From an uncultured Bacteroidales bacterium (GTDB taxonomy: Bacteria; Bacteroidota; Bacteroidia; Bacteroidales; Muribaculaceae): a stretch of DNA of 58,645 bases. The stretch spans positions 1-58,645 of the forward strand of contig CASBHZ010000009.1 of NCBI GenBank assembly GCA_949123685.1. Direction: 5' to 3'. A model generated the notes under the pieces. The model had not been told where the DNA came from, ran no database searches, and was given only the letters and a program-made list of their open reading frames with translations. Each line of letters opens with the position of its first letter. Position 1 is the stretch's first letter. A program made the translations under genes and the position numbers. Shown in pieces: positions 35,064 to 44,617 of the stretch.

Positions 35064-36647
35064 ATGTCAATGAAAATCAAAATTTTTGCTTTGTCCGGAT
35101 TGCTTGCTATTGCGGCAACCGGAACGGCACAGAAACCTAAGAAGGTAGAGGTGCCCGATTATTCCAAGTATATACTCACTCCAAAGCCGGGAAAAGAACC
35201 GCGTATCAACGGTGCCCGAGTGTTCGGGGTCCGTCCGGGTTCGCAGTTCCTGTTTTCGATTGCTGCCAGTGGCGTTCGCCCCATGACGTTTTCAGCCAAA
35301 GGACTTCCGGCAGGGCTTAATCTTGATTCTGAAACGGGACGGATCACCGGCAAGGTTTCCGAGAGGGGGGAATATGTAGTGGAGCTTACTGCCACCAATG
35401 CCGTGGGTTCCGCAAGCCGTAACCTGAAGATTGTTGTGGGAGACAGGATTGCCCTTACTCCTCCCATGGGATGGAATTCATGGAACTGCTGGGGAAGGGA
35501 CGTTACCCAGGAACAGGTTCTTTCGTCTGCACGCGCAATGTATGAGAAAGGGTTGGTGAATCATGGGTGGACATATATCAATATCGATGACGGATGGCAA
35601 GGCAATCGCGGAGGTAAATACAATGCGATCATGCCCAATACAAAATTCCCCGATATGGCTCAACTGACCAAGGAGGTGCACGACCTCGGTCTCAAGCTTG
35701 GCATATATTCATCTCCCTGGGTCGGGACATATGCGGCGCATATAGGAAGTTATGCCGATACGCCCGAAGGGGAGTATAACTGGATAAAGGAGGGGAAAAT
35801 GAATGAGAATTACCGTTTCACATTGCCGGAAGGTAACTATATGCAATATCGCAAACAGGTGCGGTATCACTCCCCTTACTCTTTTGTTGCCAATGACGCC
35901 CGCCAATGGGCGGAATGGGAGGTCGATTACCTTAAATACGACTGGAAGCCTAACGACGTGGAGCATATAATAGAAATGCATGACGCGCTACGTTCCACAG
36001 CCCGCGATATGGTATATAGCCTTTCCAATAATGCCCCCCTTTGTGATGCTCCTGCATTGATGAAATATGCCGATTGCTGGAGGACTACGGGTGATATCCG
36101 CGACACTTGGGAGAATTTCAGCAAGATAGGGTTCAATCAGAGTCGGTGGGCACCATGGAGCGGTCCGGGACATTGGCCGGATGCCGATATGCTTGTTGTC
36201 GGACTTGTGGGATGGGGACCGAAACTTCATTACACCAGGCTCACTCCCGACGAACAGTATACACATATGACCCTCTGGAGTCTTTTCGCTTCTCCGCTAT
36301 TGATAGGCTGTGACCTCGCGCGCCTGGATGACTTTACGCTATCCTTACTTACCAACGATGAGGTGATAGACGTTAATCAGGATCCGCTTGGCGTGCATGG
36401 TGCTCCAATCGTGGAAAATGAGGAGGAGGCAATATATGTGAAACAGCTCGAGGACGGATCTATGGCTGTCGGACTCTTCAACAAAACCCTGAAACCACGA
36501 GACATTACGGTCAAACTCAGGCAACTCGGCTTCTATGAGAAGAAACGGGTGCGGGATTTATGGCGCCAGAAAGATATCGCCGAGACAGACAGTGAACATA
36601 CTTCTTCTGTCAATCCGCATGGAGCCGTGATGCTGAGGATATATTAG
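35064..36647 (+). CDS. GH27 alpha-galactosidase with N-terminal Ig-like domain
   Basis: 527 aa, signal peptide to about residue 22. An Ig-like domain (about 45-130; GLPAGLNLDSETGRITGKV, a putative-Ig/He_PIG motif) precedes a GH27 (beta/alpha)8 barrel: LTPPMGWNSWNCWGRDV near 135, YINIDDGWQG near 170, catalytic nucleophile Asp293 in DYLKYDWKPND and acid/base Asp344 in CWRTTGDIRDTW, then SGPGHWPDADML. A short beta-domain ends the protein. It removes terminal alpha-galactose (or the related beta-L-arabinopyranose) with retention. It has its own dyad-containing promoter, so it can be expressed apart from the SusCD operon; a hairpin terminator follows. Confidence 0.92.
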   Translation: MSMKIKIFALSGLLAIAATGTAQKPKKVEVPDYSKYILTPKPGKEPRINGARVFGVRPGSQFLFSIAASGVRPMTFSAKGLPAGLNLDSETGRITGKVSERGEYVVELTATNAVGSASRNLKIVVGDRIALTPPMGWNSWNCWGRDVTQEQVLSSARAMYEKGLVNHGWTYINIDDGWQGNRGGKYNAIMPNTKFPDMAQLTKEVHDLGLKLGIYSSPWVGTYAAHIGSYADTPEGEYNWIKEGKMNENYRFTLPEGNYMQYRKQVRYHSPYSFVANDARQWAEWEVDYLKYDWKPNDVEHIIEMHDALRSTARDMVYSLSNNAPLCDAPALMKYADCWRTTGDIRDTWENFSKIGFNQSRWAPWSGPGHWPDADMLVVGLVGWGPKLHYTRLTPDEQYTHMTLWSLFASPLLIGCDLARLDDFTLSLLTNDEVIDVNQDPLGVHGAPIVENEEEAIYVKQLEDGSMAVGLFNKTLKPRDITVKLRQLGFYEKKRVRDLWRQKDIAETDSEHTSSVNPHGAVMLRIY

Positions 36648-36668
36648 AATTTGTTTAAAATTCTGTTT

Positions 36669-36702
36669 AAGAGCCTGTTCGTGTTTCTTCGGACAGGCTC
36701 TT
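36669..36702 (+). terminator. Terminator hairpin after GH27
   Basis: AAGAGCCTGTTCG pairs with CGGACAGGCTCTT (one G-T pair) around an 8-nt loop. The stem is strong, though the T tract after it is short. Confidence 0.6.
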
Positions 36703-36745
36703 GATATGTTGGCGTTTTTTGCGGGAACACAGAAGATGCAGATGT

Positions 36746-36777
36746 TTTGCCGGATTGAGCTGAAAGTGTTATCTTTG
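36746..36777 (+). promoter_or_regulatory. Promoter of the acyltransferase gene
   Basis: TTTG at 36746-36749, 20 bp, then TATCTTTG at 36770-36777, giving a leader of about 35 nt before the ATG at 36819. Confidence 0.72.
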
Positions 36778-36818
36778 TGGAGCATTTGTAAATACTTTAA
36801 CGAAAAAATCTAACAGAT

Positions 36819-37955
36819 ATGCCAAGGCGGATTGTATTCCTTGACTACATACGTGTTTTCGCGTGTTTTCTTGTGATGCTCGTGCATGCAAGTGAAAACT
36901 ATTACGGGGCACCGGGCTCGACCGACATGGCGGGTCCGCAGTCGTTGCTCTTGAATGAGGCTGACAGGTTATGGGTTTCCATTTATGACGGTTTTTCGAG
37001 AATGGCGGTTCCATTGTTCATGATTGTCTCGGCATTTTTGCTTGTGCCGCTTAAGGAGGGTCAGTCTACGATGGAGTTTTATAAACGCAGGGCGGTAAGG
37101 ATTCTTCCTGCATTTCTATTCTTCATGATAATATACTCCACGGTGCCTGCGCTTTGGGGACAGATCGATACGGACACTTCAATCAAAGACTTGTTGAGGA
37201 TTCCATTGAATTTTCCGACTTTGGCGGGTCATCTGTGGTTCATGTATCCCCTTATAAGCCTATATCTTTTCATACCGGTGGTTTCGCCATGGCTTGCAAA
37301 GGTTTCAGCGCGCGAAGAGAGATTTTTTATAGGACTTTTTTTGGTGTCGACATGCATGCCATACCTTAATCGTTTCTTCGGTGAGATATGGGGACAATGT
37401 TTCTGGAACGAATATCACATGCTGTGGTATTTTTCCGGCTATCTCGGTTATCTTGTCCTTGCGCATTATATCCGCGTACATCTTGACTGGAACAGGTCGA
37501 AGAGTATGATTGTCGGAATGTCGTTGACGATAATAGGAGCGGTGTGGACCATCCTTTCATTCTATCTGCAAGCTGTGCCGGGAGAGATTCATTCCACTCC
37601 GGTGCTTGAAATCGGCTGGTCGTTCTGCACGATCAACTGCGTGATGCTTACGGCGGGCACGTTCCTCTTGTTCACTTGTATCCGTAAATCGGAGTCTCCG
37701 CGTTGGATCGCGGAATTGTCGAATATGAGCTATGGAATGTATCTAATGCATATCCTTTGGCTCGGACTTTGTGTGAAGATTTTCAAGACGCAGATGGCTT
37801 TGCCCACTGTGGCGGCTATTCCTGTAATCGCGGTTTTCACGTTCTTAGGAAGCTATGTGGGTACGAGGTTGCTGGCGACCATCCCGTTTTGCAGGTGGAT
37901 GGTCGGTCTTCAGAACCCTCGCGTGAATGGCAGGAGTGAACTTTGCGTTAAATAG
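36819..37955 (+). CDS. Acyltransferase family 3 membrane protein
   Basis: 378 aa with about ten hydrophobic segments. Typical of the OafA/WecH acyltransferase-3 family: RIVFLDYIRVFACFLVMLVHASE at the N-terminus with the conserved His (about residue 23), SRMAVPLFMIVSAFLL near 65, FYKRRAVRILPAFLFFMII near 88 and LAGHLWFMYPLISLYLFIPVV near 135. These proteins transfer acetyl or other acyl groups to surface polysaccharides, lipopolysaccharide or small molecules. The target is not evident; the gene stands alone with its own promoter. Confidence 0.88.
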   Translation: MPRRIVFLDYIRVFACFLVMLVHASENYYGAPGSTDMAGPQSLLLNEADRLWVSIYDGFSRMAVPLFMIVSAFLLVPLKEGQSTMEFYKRRAVRILPAFLFFMIIYSTVPALWGQIDTDTSIKDLLRIPLNFPTLAGHLWFMYPLISLYLFIPVVSPWLAKVSAREERFFIGLFLVSTCMPYLNRFFGEIWGQCFWNEYHMLWYFSGYLGYLVLAHYIRVHLDWNRSKSMIVGMSLTIIGAVWTILSFYLQAVPGEIHSTPVLEIGWSFCTINCVMLTAGTFLLFTCIRKSESPRWIAELSNMSYGMYLMHILWLGLCVKIFKTQMALPTVAAIPVIAVFTFLGSYVGTRLLATIPFCRWMVGLQNPRVNGRSELCVK

Positions 37956-37990
37956 GATTCTCAATACATTACTTCAAATTTGAAATAGTT

Positions 37991-39307
37991 ATGAAAAATA
38001 AATTTCTATATTGCATCGTCTCGTTGGCGATGGTTATGATGGCGGCTTGCTCTTCCGACCGCACGGCAGACATTAAGGGCATTCTCCGCACTATCCCCTC
38101 TGATGCTTCGGCAGTGATGGTGATTGACCTTAAGTCTGTGCTTGAGAAGGCAGGTTGTGAAGTGGATGGGACAACGGTTAAACCGGGTAAAGGGATTGCA
38201 AAGGTTATGGAATCTTCCGCCAATTCCAATATCAAAGAGTTTCTTTCAAATGCTAAGGATGGCGGGATGGATCCCTCTGCCGCAGCTTTATTTATTGAGG
38301 GATATAATACTTATCTTACCGGCATCATCTCGGATACCAATAAATTCAAGGCTTCTGTAGAGAAAGAATTTGGAGGTAAATTCGAGAAAGAGGGAGATGC
38401 GGAGATTTGTGGAAATATGGCTGTTTCCGGTGATCGCTTCTGGTGGTGTGTCAATTCCAATAATTCAATCAATGCTAACGAAATAAAGCATTTTGTATCA
38501 TTGAGCGAGAAACAGAGCATACTTTCCAATGAAATAGCAGCAAAGCTTGAAGATCTGGAACATGACATTGAGGGATGGGGAGATATAAAGGGTTGCCTTA
38601 ATTCTTTAGGGCTCGATTTCACCTCTCGTGCCTCTGCCACCATGGCTATTGAAGCTATGTTTGTGGATGCGGTTGAATTTGCGTGGAATATTGATTTCCT
38701 TAAAGGGAAACTCGAGGCAGAAGTTATGGTCCTTAATTCTAAAGGCGGTATAGCCAAATTCAACTTCCCTGCCGCCAAGATAGATGCCGCAGTGATCAAT
38801 AAACTTGGCGGCACAGCCGCCGGTTTTGGCGCTCTTGCCGTGAATCCCGATATGGTGAAGAAACTTAAAGAAGAGACCGGAGGTAAAGGATTTTCGATGA
38901 TAGGGATGCTTGCCGGAATGGTTTCGTGTGTTGACGGCACATGTGCGGTAGCATTATCGGATGATGGTAACATGCGCGGCTTGATAAGCACAACAGGGCA
39001 TGGCACCTCTGACCTTGTTGAAGCTCTCGGTCAGTTCGGGTTTGAAGTCAATAAGGAAGATAAATTTTTGCGTATAAACAAGGGTGATGCAGTAGGGCAT
39101 TTGCCTGCTTCCGAAGCAGCTGAGGAATTGAAAGGGTCTCTCGCGGGCTTTGTATATTCCGGCAATATGAACATGCTTCCTTCGGGCGCAGTGTCATTGG
39201 TCGCAATAACTTTCAAGCCGGAGAAAGGCGGTCTTGAGATGAATATAAAAGTGAAGGGAAAAGATCAGAAGAAAAATATTCTTTTGTCAATTATAGAGGC
39301 TTCATGA
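37991..39307 (+). CDS. Lipoprotein, DUF4836-like, first gene of an ABC operon
   Basis: 438 aa. Lipobox MMAAC followed by SSDRTADIKGILRTIPSDASAVMVIDLKSVLEKAG, which resembles the start of DUF4836 lipoproteins (proteins that describe a folded periplasmic domain with IPSDA..V..ID). The rest shows alternating alpha/beta sequence (DAAVINKLGGTAAGFGALAV, FLRINKGDAVGHLPASEAAE) with no catalytic motif that I recognise. It ends four bases into the ATP-binding gene (ATGA overlap), so the three proteins are made in step; it may be the substrate-handling or regulatory partner of the ABC transporter. A TTCAAATTTGAA palindrome (37973-37984) precedes the start. Confidence 0.7.
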   Translation: MKNKFLYCIVSLAMVMMAACSSDRTADIKGILRTIPSDASAVMVIDLKSVLEKAGCEVDGTTVKPGKGIAKVMESSANSNIKEFLSNAKDGGMDPSAAALFIEGYNTYLTGIISDTNKFKASVEKEFGGKFEKEGDAEICGNMAVSGDRFWWCVNSNNSINANEIKHFVSLSEKQSILSNEIAAKLEDLEHDIEGWGDIKGCLNSLGLDFTSRASATMAIEAMFVDAVEFAWNIDFLKGKLEAEVMVLNSKGGIAKFNFPAAKIDAAVINKLGGTAAGFGALAVNPDMVKKLKEETGGKGFSMIGMLAGMVSCVDGTCAVALSDDGNMRGLISTTGHGTSDLVEALGQFGFEVNKEDKFLRINKGDAVGHLPASEAAEELKGSLAGFVYSGNMNMLPSGAVSLVAITFKPEKGGLEMNIKVKGKDQKKNILLSIIEAS

Positions 39308-39957
39308 AGGAAATAAGGGAGATACGTCTTGAACATATGTTGCCGCGGGTATTTGCCAATGAGGCAATACCCGAGTCTGACATATGGAAAAAAACAGTCA
39401 CCTTCAACCGAGGCGAACGCTATCTGATAGAGGCGGCGAGCGGAGGGGGGAAGTCATCGATGTGCTCATTCATTTTCGGTGCCCGCAACGATTATGACGG
39501 GCATCTCCTTTTTGACGGGAATGATGCCAATGTTCTTTCCATTCCTGAATGGCAAGAGATTCGACGGTGTCATATCGCTTATCTCCCTCAGGAACTTGAC
39601 CTTTTTCCTGAACTTACGGCATGGGAGAATATACAACTGAAAAATAAGCTGACCGGTCATGTGCCTGACAGTACTATCGAAAGTTGGCTTGACGAATTGG
39701 GGATCGCGTCGCGTCGCGATTACCCTGCAGGACGCATGTCGATAGGTCAGCAGCAGAGGGTGGCTATTATCCGCAGCCTTTGTCAGCCGTTTGATTTTAT
39801 ATTGCTCGATGAGCCGGTCAGCCACCTTGACGAAGGCAACAACCGTATAGTTTCCTCCATGATCACCCGTGAAGCCGGACGACAGGGGGCTGCGGTCATT
39901 TCCACATCAGTAGGTAATCCGCTTCTATTGGACGAATTTAAAAAGTTGGCGTTATGA
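39304..39957 (+). CDS. ABC transporter ATP-binding protein
   Basis: 217 aa, the short form typical of LolD/MacB-type ATPases. Walker A ASGGGKSSM (about residue 45), Q-loop YLPQELDLFPELTAWENIQL, signature MSIGQQQRVAIIRSL and Walker B FDFILLDEPVSHLDEGN with the catalytic Glu. The signature reads SIGQQ rather than LSGGQ, as in some divergent members. It overlaps both neighbours by four bases (start ATGA at 39304, end at 39957). Confidence 0.92.
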   Translation: MKEIREIRLEHMLPRVFANEAIPESDIWKKTVTFNRGERYLIEAASGGGKSSMCSFIFGARNDYDGHLLFDGNDANVLSIPEWQEIRRCHIAYLPQELDLFPELTAWENIQLKNKLTGHVPDSTIESWLDELGIASRRDYPAGRMSIGQQQRVAIIRSLCQPFDFILLDEPVSHLDEGNNRIVSSMITREAGRQGAAVISTSVGNPLLLDEFKKLAL

Positions 39958-41144
39958 AGTTGGCAGACAGGTTGCTTCGTAAAAACACATCTCCGGCACG
40001 TATTGCCGGATTCATGCTTTCCAATTTCCTTGGACTGGCGATTATTCTTGGAGGCTTGCAATTCTTTCTTGATGCGCGGTCGATATGGGAAGATGAAGAT
40101 AGCTTCATCCGTTCCGACTATATGGTTATCAATAAGCGTGTCACATCTGAAAATACTTTCGGCAACGCATCGGGCTTCACTGAGGCTGAACGTGACGATA
40201 TAAGCCGTCAGCCATGGGCGAAGCGTGTGGCGCCCTTCTCTTCTGCAGATTATAGGATATCTGCATCTGTGATGCAGCAGGGCAGAGGGTTGTCTACTCA
40301 TATGTTTTTTGAGTCGATACCGGGAGATTTCGTTGACGTTCCCGCTTCGCAGTGGGGATGGCGGGAAGGCGACAACGAAATACCTGTTATAATTTCCAAA
40401 GATTATCTTACTCTTTATAATTTCGGTTTTGCTTCGTCTGTTGGATTGCCCCAGATGTCAGAGGGGTTGATGAGCGGGATACCGTTGAAATTCACTATCG
40501 TGAGTAATGACGGAACTCGATGTCTTGACTTCAATGGCAGGGTTGCCGGATATTCCAATCGCCTGAATACTATTCTTGTGCCACAGGAGTTTATGGACTG
40601 GAGTAACGGAATTTTGGGAACAGGGCGCGAAAAGGGACCGTCCCGGCTTATAATAGAGGTGTCAAGTCCCGGTGATGTGGCTATAAGAGACTATATGTCT
40701 GATCACGATTATGAGGTGGCGGGAGACAAGAGTGCCACTTCCGCATCATTCCTGCTGCGTGTAGTGGTGGGTATAGTGCTTGCCATAGGTGTTGTCATTA
40801 CAGTTCTGTCGTTCTTTATCCTTCTTCTTTCAATATCACTCCTTATGGAGAAGAATCGGGATAAACTGCATTCACTCCTGATGCTCGGTTATGATGTCAA
40901 GGCAGTGGGGGCGCCATATCGTCTGATAGTTATCTCCGCCTCTGCGGGTGCATGGATTCTCGCTTCCTGCAGCGTGCTTTTATTAAGGCTTTATTATCTC
41001 CCCGCATTGGAAGGGTTGGAGGCACACCCCGGCTCAGTATGGCAAATGTTACTGCTCGGGATTGTGCTTACCGCTATTATTGTTATTTTTAATTTGATCG
41101 CTATTTCAAAGAAAGTGCATTCGGCTTGGAGGATTAAAAGATAA
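39954..41144 (+). CDS. ABC transporter permease (FtsX/MacB-like)
   Basis: 396 aa. One N-terminal TM segment (about 16-40; IAGFMLSNFLGLAIILGGLQ), a large extracytoplasmic domain (about 45-260) and three C-terminal TM segments (about 262-295, 325-347, 362-385). This is the four-TM layout of type VII (MacB/LolE/FtsX) permeases, which use ATP to move an external domain rather than to pump through a channel. With the lipoprotein and ATPase it could extract or activate an envelope component. An A/T hairpin (41160-41186) follows. Confidence 0.82.
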   Translation: MKLADRLLRKNTSPARIAGFMLSNFLGLAIILGGLQFFLDARSIWEDEDSFIRSDYMVINKRVTSENTFGNASGFTEAERDDISRQPWAKRVAPFSSADYRISASVMQQGRGLSTHMFFESIPGDFVDVPASQWGWREGDNEIPVIISKDYLTLYNFGFASSVGLPQMSEGLMSGIPLKFTIVSNDGTRCLDFNGRVAGYSNRLNTILVPQEFMDWSNGILGTGREKGPSRLIIEVSSPGDVAIRDYMSDHDYEVAGDKSATSASFLLRVVVGIVLAIGVVITVLSFFILLLSISLLMEKNRDKLHSLLMLGYDVKAVGAPYRLIVISASAGAWILASCSVLLLRLYYLPALEGLEAHPGSVWQMLLLGIVLTAIIVIFNLIAISKKVHSAWRIKR

Positions 41145-41159
41145 TATTAAAAAATGTTA

Positions 41160-41186
41160 AATTTTAACAAATAGATTGTTAAAATT
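41160..41186 (+). terminator. A/T-rich hairpin after the ABC operon
   Basis: AATTTTAACA and TGTTAAAATT form a perfect 10-bp stem with a 7-nt loop. It is weak as a terminator because it has no G/C. Confidence 0.35.
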
Positions 41187-41219
41187 GATTTAAGAATATA
41201 AACAAACGCATAAAATGTC

Positions 41220-41227
41220 TATTTTTG
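41220..41227 (+). promoter_or_regulatory. -7 box for the third SusC operon
   Basis: TATTTTTG fits TAnnTTTG; the -33 region is poor, suggesting activation. Transcription would start near 41234, leaving a leader of about 250 nt. Confidence 0.42.
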
Positions 41228-41230
41228 CCA

Positions 41231-41481
41231 ATGCTTTGCGCTTTGTAGGCTTATTGTGTCCAAAGCATACTTACCGCCATGAGACTCGTTAACCAGGATT
41301 AAGGCAAAGGAGAAAATTTGACAATAGAAAACAGCATATGCTGTTTTCATGTAGCGGCTTAGCCGCTACATGAAAAATATTACTTTTTAGGTACATAGGA
41401 AGAGTCCTGTATCTATTTAATTAATTGGCTTAAAAAGAAAAAATCTTAATAAACTCAATGTAAAACTAAATTCATTCTTAC
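41231..41481 (+). other. Structured leader of the third SusC operon with overlapping hairpins
   Basis: An ATGCTTTG/CAAAGCAT pair (41231-41238 and 41261-41268) closes the 5' end. GAAAACAGCAT is followed by its exact complement (41327-41348), and a second stem of 16 bp around one T (41344-41376) uses the same TTTTC bases. The two hairpins cannot form together, so the leader has two states. The segment before the ATG includes TTAATAAACTCAA, as in the first SusC leader. Confidence 0.5.
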
Positions 41482-44400
41482 ATGAAGAACAACTGTTTTC
41501 AGCTAAACAGGAAGTTTTGGGTGACAATGGTTATGCTGTTGACGCTCGCACTTCCCTCGCTGGCTCAGAAGATCACTGTCACCGGACACGTGACTGATGA
41601 GCAAGGCGAAGACCTGATCGGTGCCACCATTATGGAAAAAGGCACTTCCAACGGCACGTCTGCCGACATTGAAGGTAATTTCACGATCAATGTTCCCGGC
41701 AATGCCATCCTGGTTGTCAGCTATGTTGGCTATGACCCGATGGAAGTCCCCGTAAACGGTCAGAAACACCTTAACATCGTGATGAAGACCAATGCCCAGA
41801 TGCTCGCAGAGACTGTGGTGATCGGTTATGGTAGTGTTAAAAAGAAAGATGCGACGGGATCCGTTGCCGTTATTAATCCCGATGAGATTGAGGCAGGTCT
41901 TGCAACTTCAGTGCAGGATATGCTTGTTGGCCAGACTCCCGGTGTGGTTGTTACCACTGCCGGTGGTCCTGAAGGTGGCGCGAACATCCGTATCCGTGGA
42001 GGATCATCTCTCAATGCATCGAACGATCCCCTTATCGTGGTTGACGGAGTGCCGTTGGATAACGGTGGCGTGCAGGGTATGGGCAACTCGCTTGCCATGA
42101 TCTCTCCTGAGAATATCGAGTCCATGACTATTCTTAAGGATGCATCCGCAACTGCAATCTACGGTTCGCGTGCTTCGAATGGTGTCATCATCATTACTAC
42201 TAAGAAAGGAAAGAGCGGAAAGCCACAGGTGAATTTCTCCGCAAACATGTATATCAACCATGCTCAGAAGACATGGGATGTGCTCAGCGCGAATGAATTC
42301 CGTTCCCTTATCACCGAGAAATTCGGCGAGGATTCTGACGCTTACAGGGCCATGGGAGATGCTTCTACCGATTGGCAGAAAGAGGTGCTCCGCACAACTG
42401 TAAGTTCCGATTATAATGTTTCGGTAGGCGGAACAGCCGGAATCCTTCCTTATCATGTAAACTTAAGCTATACCAACTCTAATGGTATTATTAAGACATC
42501 TCAGATGGATCGTGTGACAGTCGGTTTTAACCTGTCTCCTAAATTCTTTCAGGACCATCTAAGTGTCAATGCCAATGCAAAAGGTTATTATATTCGTAAC
42601 AAATTCGGCGATGCAGGTGCTTTAAGCGGTGCTATCAGCTACGATCCGACTCATGCTGTGCATAGTAATATACCTATCGTTGGCGGAAACTCCGGTCAAA
42701 GCTATCTTTTCAATGGTTATTATGAAGTTGCCAATACAAATGGCGACGGAGTGACACAGTTGAACGACAATGCTTCCATCAATCCGGTAGGTCAGTTGAT
42801 GAACAAGAATAACTATGCGGATGTATACCGCAGCAACGGAAATATCCAGCTTGATTATTCAATGCATTTCCTGCCGGAGCTTCATGCCAACCTTAACCTT
42901 GGTTATGATGTCAGCAAGACAAATGAGGTAAATGCCGTAGCTGCAAACTCGGCAGAGGCATGGAAGAACCATGACCATTACGGCGGCGGTTACCAGACTG
43001 ATACATACCAGTTCAAGAGCAATACGCTTCTCGACTTCTATCTCAACTACAAAAAAGATTTCGATGCAGCTTATTCAATGCTTGATGTGACAGCCGGTTA
43101 CTCATGGCAGCGTTTTTATAACGAAGGCCATTATTCGGGTGCGAATGGTAATGCCGGTTACCGTACGACTCCGGGTCTCAGCTATCCGGTTATTTCTAAC
43201 GGCTCTTACACAATGAATATAAATCCGGATACAGAGAGTCTTGTCGGCTCAGTGTTCCAGGCAGATGGCGTTTCTCCTGATGGCAATTACCATTGGAAGA
43301 ATCATCTTCAGCTCCTCTCGTTCTTCGGTCGTGTGAACTATTCGCTTCTTGACAGATATCTTGTGACTTTCACAGTGCGAGGTGACGCGACTTCTCGTTT
43401 TGCAAAAGATAAGCGTTGGGGTATGTTCCCCTCTGTAGCCCTTGGATGGAAGATCAACGAAGAGTCTTTCATGCAGAGCACGTCAGGATATCTCAATGAT
43501 CTTAAACTCCGTCTCGGATGGGGTCAAACCGGTCAGCAGGAGGTTGGAAACACGATAAACTATATGCCGCTTTACGGTATCTCGTCTCCCTCTGTTTCTT
43601 ATCCAAACGGAACAAACGGCTGGTATCTGCCGGTTTATCCGCAGGGTTATAACCCGGATCTGACATGGGAAACAACCACCAACTGGAATGCGGCTCTTGA
43701 TTTCGGTTTCCTTAATAACCGCATTTCCGGTAGTCTCGAGTATTATTACCGTAAGACCACCGACCTTCTTGCTTTCGTAGCCGTTCCTGCAGGATCTTCT
43801 ACAACCAATATGCTTAATCGCAATATCGGTACTCTTGAAAACTATGGTGTGGAATTCAATATTCAGGCAAAACCGATTGTAACTGACAATTTCACATGGA
43901 CCGTAAGTTACAACATCGGTTGGAATCACAATGAAATCACAGAGCTTACAGGCAATTCTGTGTTCAAGGTGGGAGGTATCTCCGGTGGTAACGGTAATAC
44001 CGTTCAGATTCATGCCGTAGGTCATCCTGCAAATTCATTCTATCTCTTCCAGCAGGTATATGATGCAAACGGTGCGCCACTTGAGGGTGTATATGTGGAT
44101 CAGAACGGTGACGGACAGATCGACGAGTCTGACAAGATCATCAACAAGTCTCCGGATCCCAAGGTTACCATGACCTTCGGTTCACAGTTCCGTTACAAGA
44201 ACTGGGATCTCGGATTCAATATCCGCGCATCCATTGGCAACTATGTCTATAACAATGTGCTTTCAACCAAGGCTGTCTATAATGATCTTTACGGCTATGG
44301 ACTGAACAATCTCGTGAAGAATGACCATTATTTCGAGCAGCCCCGTTACATGAGCGATTATTACCTGCGCAACGCTTCTTTCGTTCGCTGTGACAATATA

Positions 44401-44586
44401 ACACTTGGTTACACTTGGTCTGAATTGCTTAATGGCAATCTTCGTATCCGTCTCTTCGGTGCGGTTCAGAATCCGTTTGTAATCACTAAATATAAAGGTG
44501 TGGATCCTGAGGTGTTCGGTGGAATCGACAATAGCGTTTATCCGCGTTCCACTACATATTCCGTAGGTCTGGTAGCCACATTCTAA
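41482..44586 (+). CDS. SusC-like TonB-dependent transporter (third locus)
   Basis: 1034 aa. The signal peptide ends LPSLAQ; a CarboxypepD_reg-like domain (about 30-108; VTGHVTDEQGEDLIGATIM) and the plug entry TVVIGYGSVKKKDATGSVAV (about 112) follow, with NDPLIVVDGVPLDNGGVQ and SATAIYGSRASNGVIIITT, then a barrel ending YSVGLVATF. No STN domain is present. With SusD, SusE and SusF-like lipoproteins behind it, it resembles the starch-type outer-membrane complex, although no amylase lies in the window. Confidence 0.95.
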   Translation: MKNNCFQLNRKFWVTMVMLLTLALPSLAQKITVTGHVTDEQGEDLIGATIMEKGTSNGTSADIEGNFTINVPGNAILVVSYVGYDPMEVPVNGQKHLNIVMKTNAQMLAETVVIGYGSVKKKDATGSVAVINPDEIEAGLATSVQDMLVGQTPGVVVTTAGGPEGGANIRIRGGSSLNASNDPLIVVDGVPLDNGGVQGMGNSLAMISPENIESMTILKDASATAIYGSRASNGVIIITTKKGKSGKPQVNFSANMYINHAQKTWDVLSANEFRSLITEKFGEDSDAYRAMGDASTDWQKEVLRTTVSSDYNVSVGGTAGILPYHVNLSYTNSNGIIKTSQMDRVTVGFNLSPKFFQDHLSVNANAKGYYIRNKFGDAGALSGAISYDPTHAVHSNIPIVGGNSGQSYLFNGYYEVANTNGDGVTQLNDNASINPVGQLMNKNNYADVYRSNGNIQLDYSMHFLPELHANLNLGYDVSKTNEVNAVAANSAEAWKNHDHYGGGYQTDTYQFKSNTLLDFYLNYKKDFDAAYSMLDVTAGYSWQRFYNEGHYSGANGNAGYRTTPGLSYPVISNGSYTMNINPDTESLVGSVFQADGVSPDGNYHWKNHLQLLSFFGRVNYSLLDRYLVTFTVRGDATSRFAKDKRWGMFPSVALGWKINEESFMQSTSGYLNDLKLRLGWGQTGQQEVGNTINYMPLYGISSPSVSYPNGTNGWYLPVYPQGYNPDLTWETTTNWNAALDFGFLNNRISGSLEYYYRKTTDLLAFVAVPAGSSTTNMLNRNIGTLENYGVEFNIQAKPIVTDNFTWTVSYNIGWNHNEITELTGNSVFKVGGISGGNGNTVQIHAVGHPANSFYLFQQVYDANGAPLEGVYVDQNGDGQIDESDKIINKSPDPKVTMTFGSQFRYKNWDLGFNIRASIGNYVYNNVLSTKAVYNDLYGYGLNNLVKNDHYFEQPRYMSDYYLRNASFVRCDNITLGYTWSELLNGNLRIRLFGAVQNPFVITKYKGVDPEVFGGIDNSVYPRSTTYSVGLVATF

Positions 44587-44617
44587 TTCACAATAAGAAT
44601 TTTAAACTTGAATCAAG

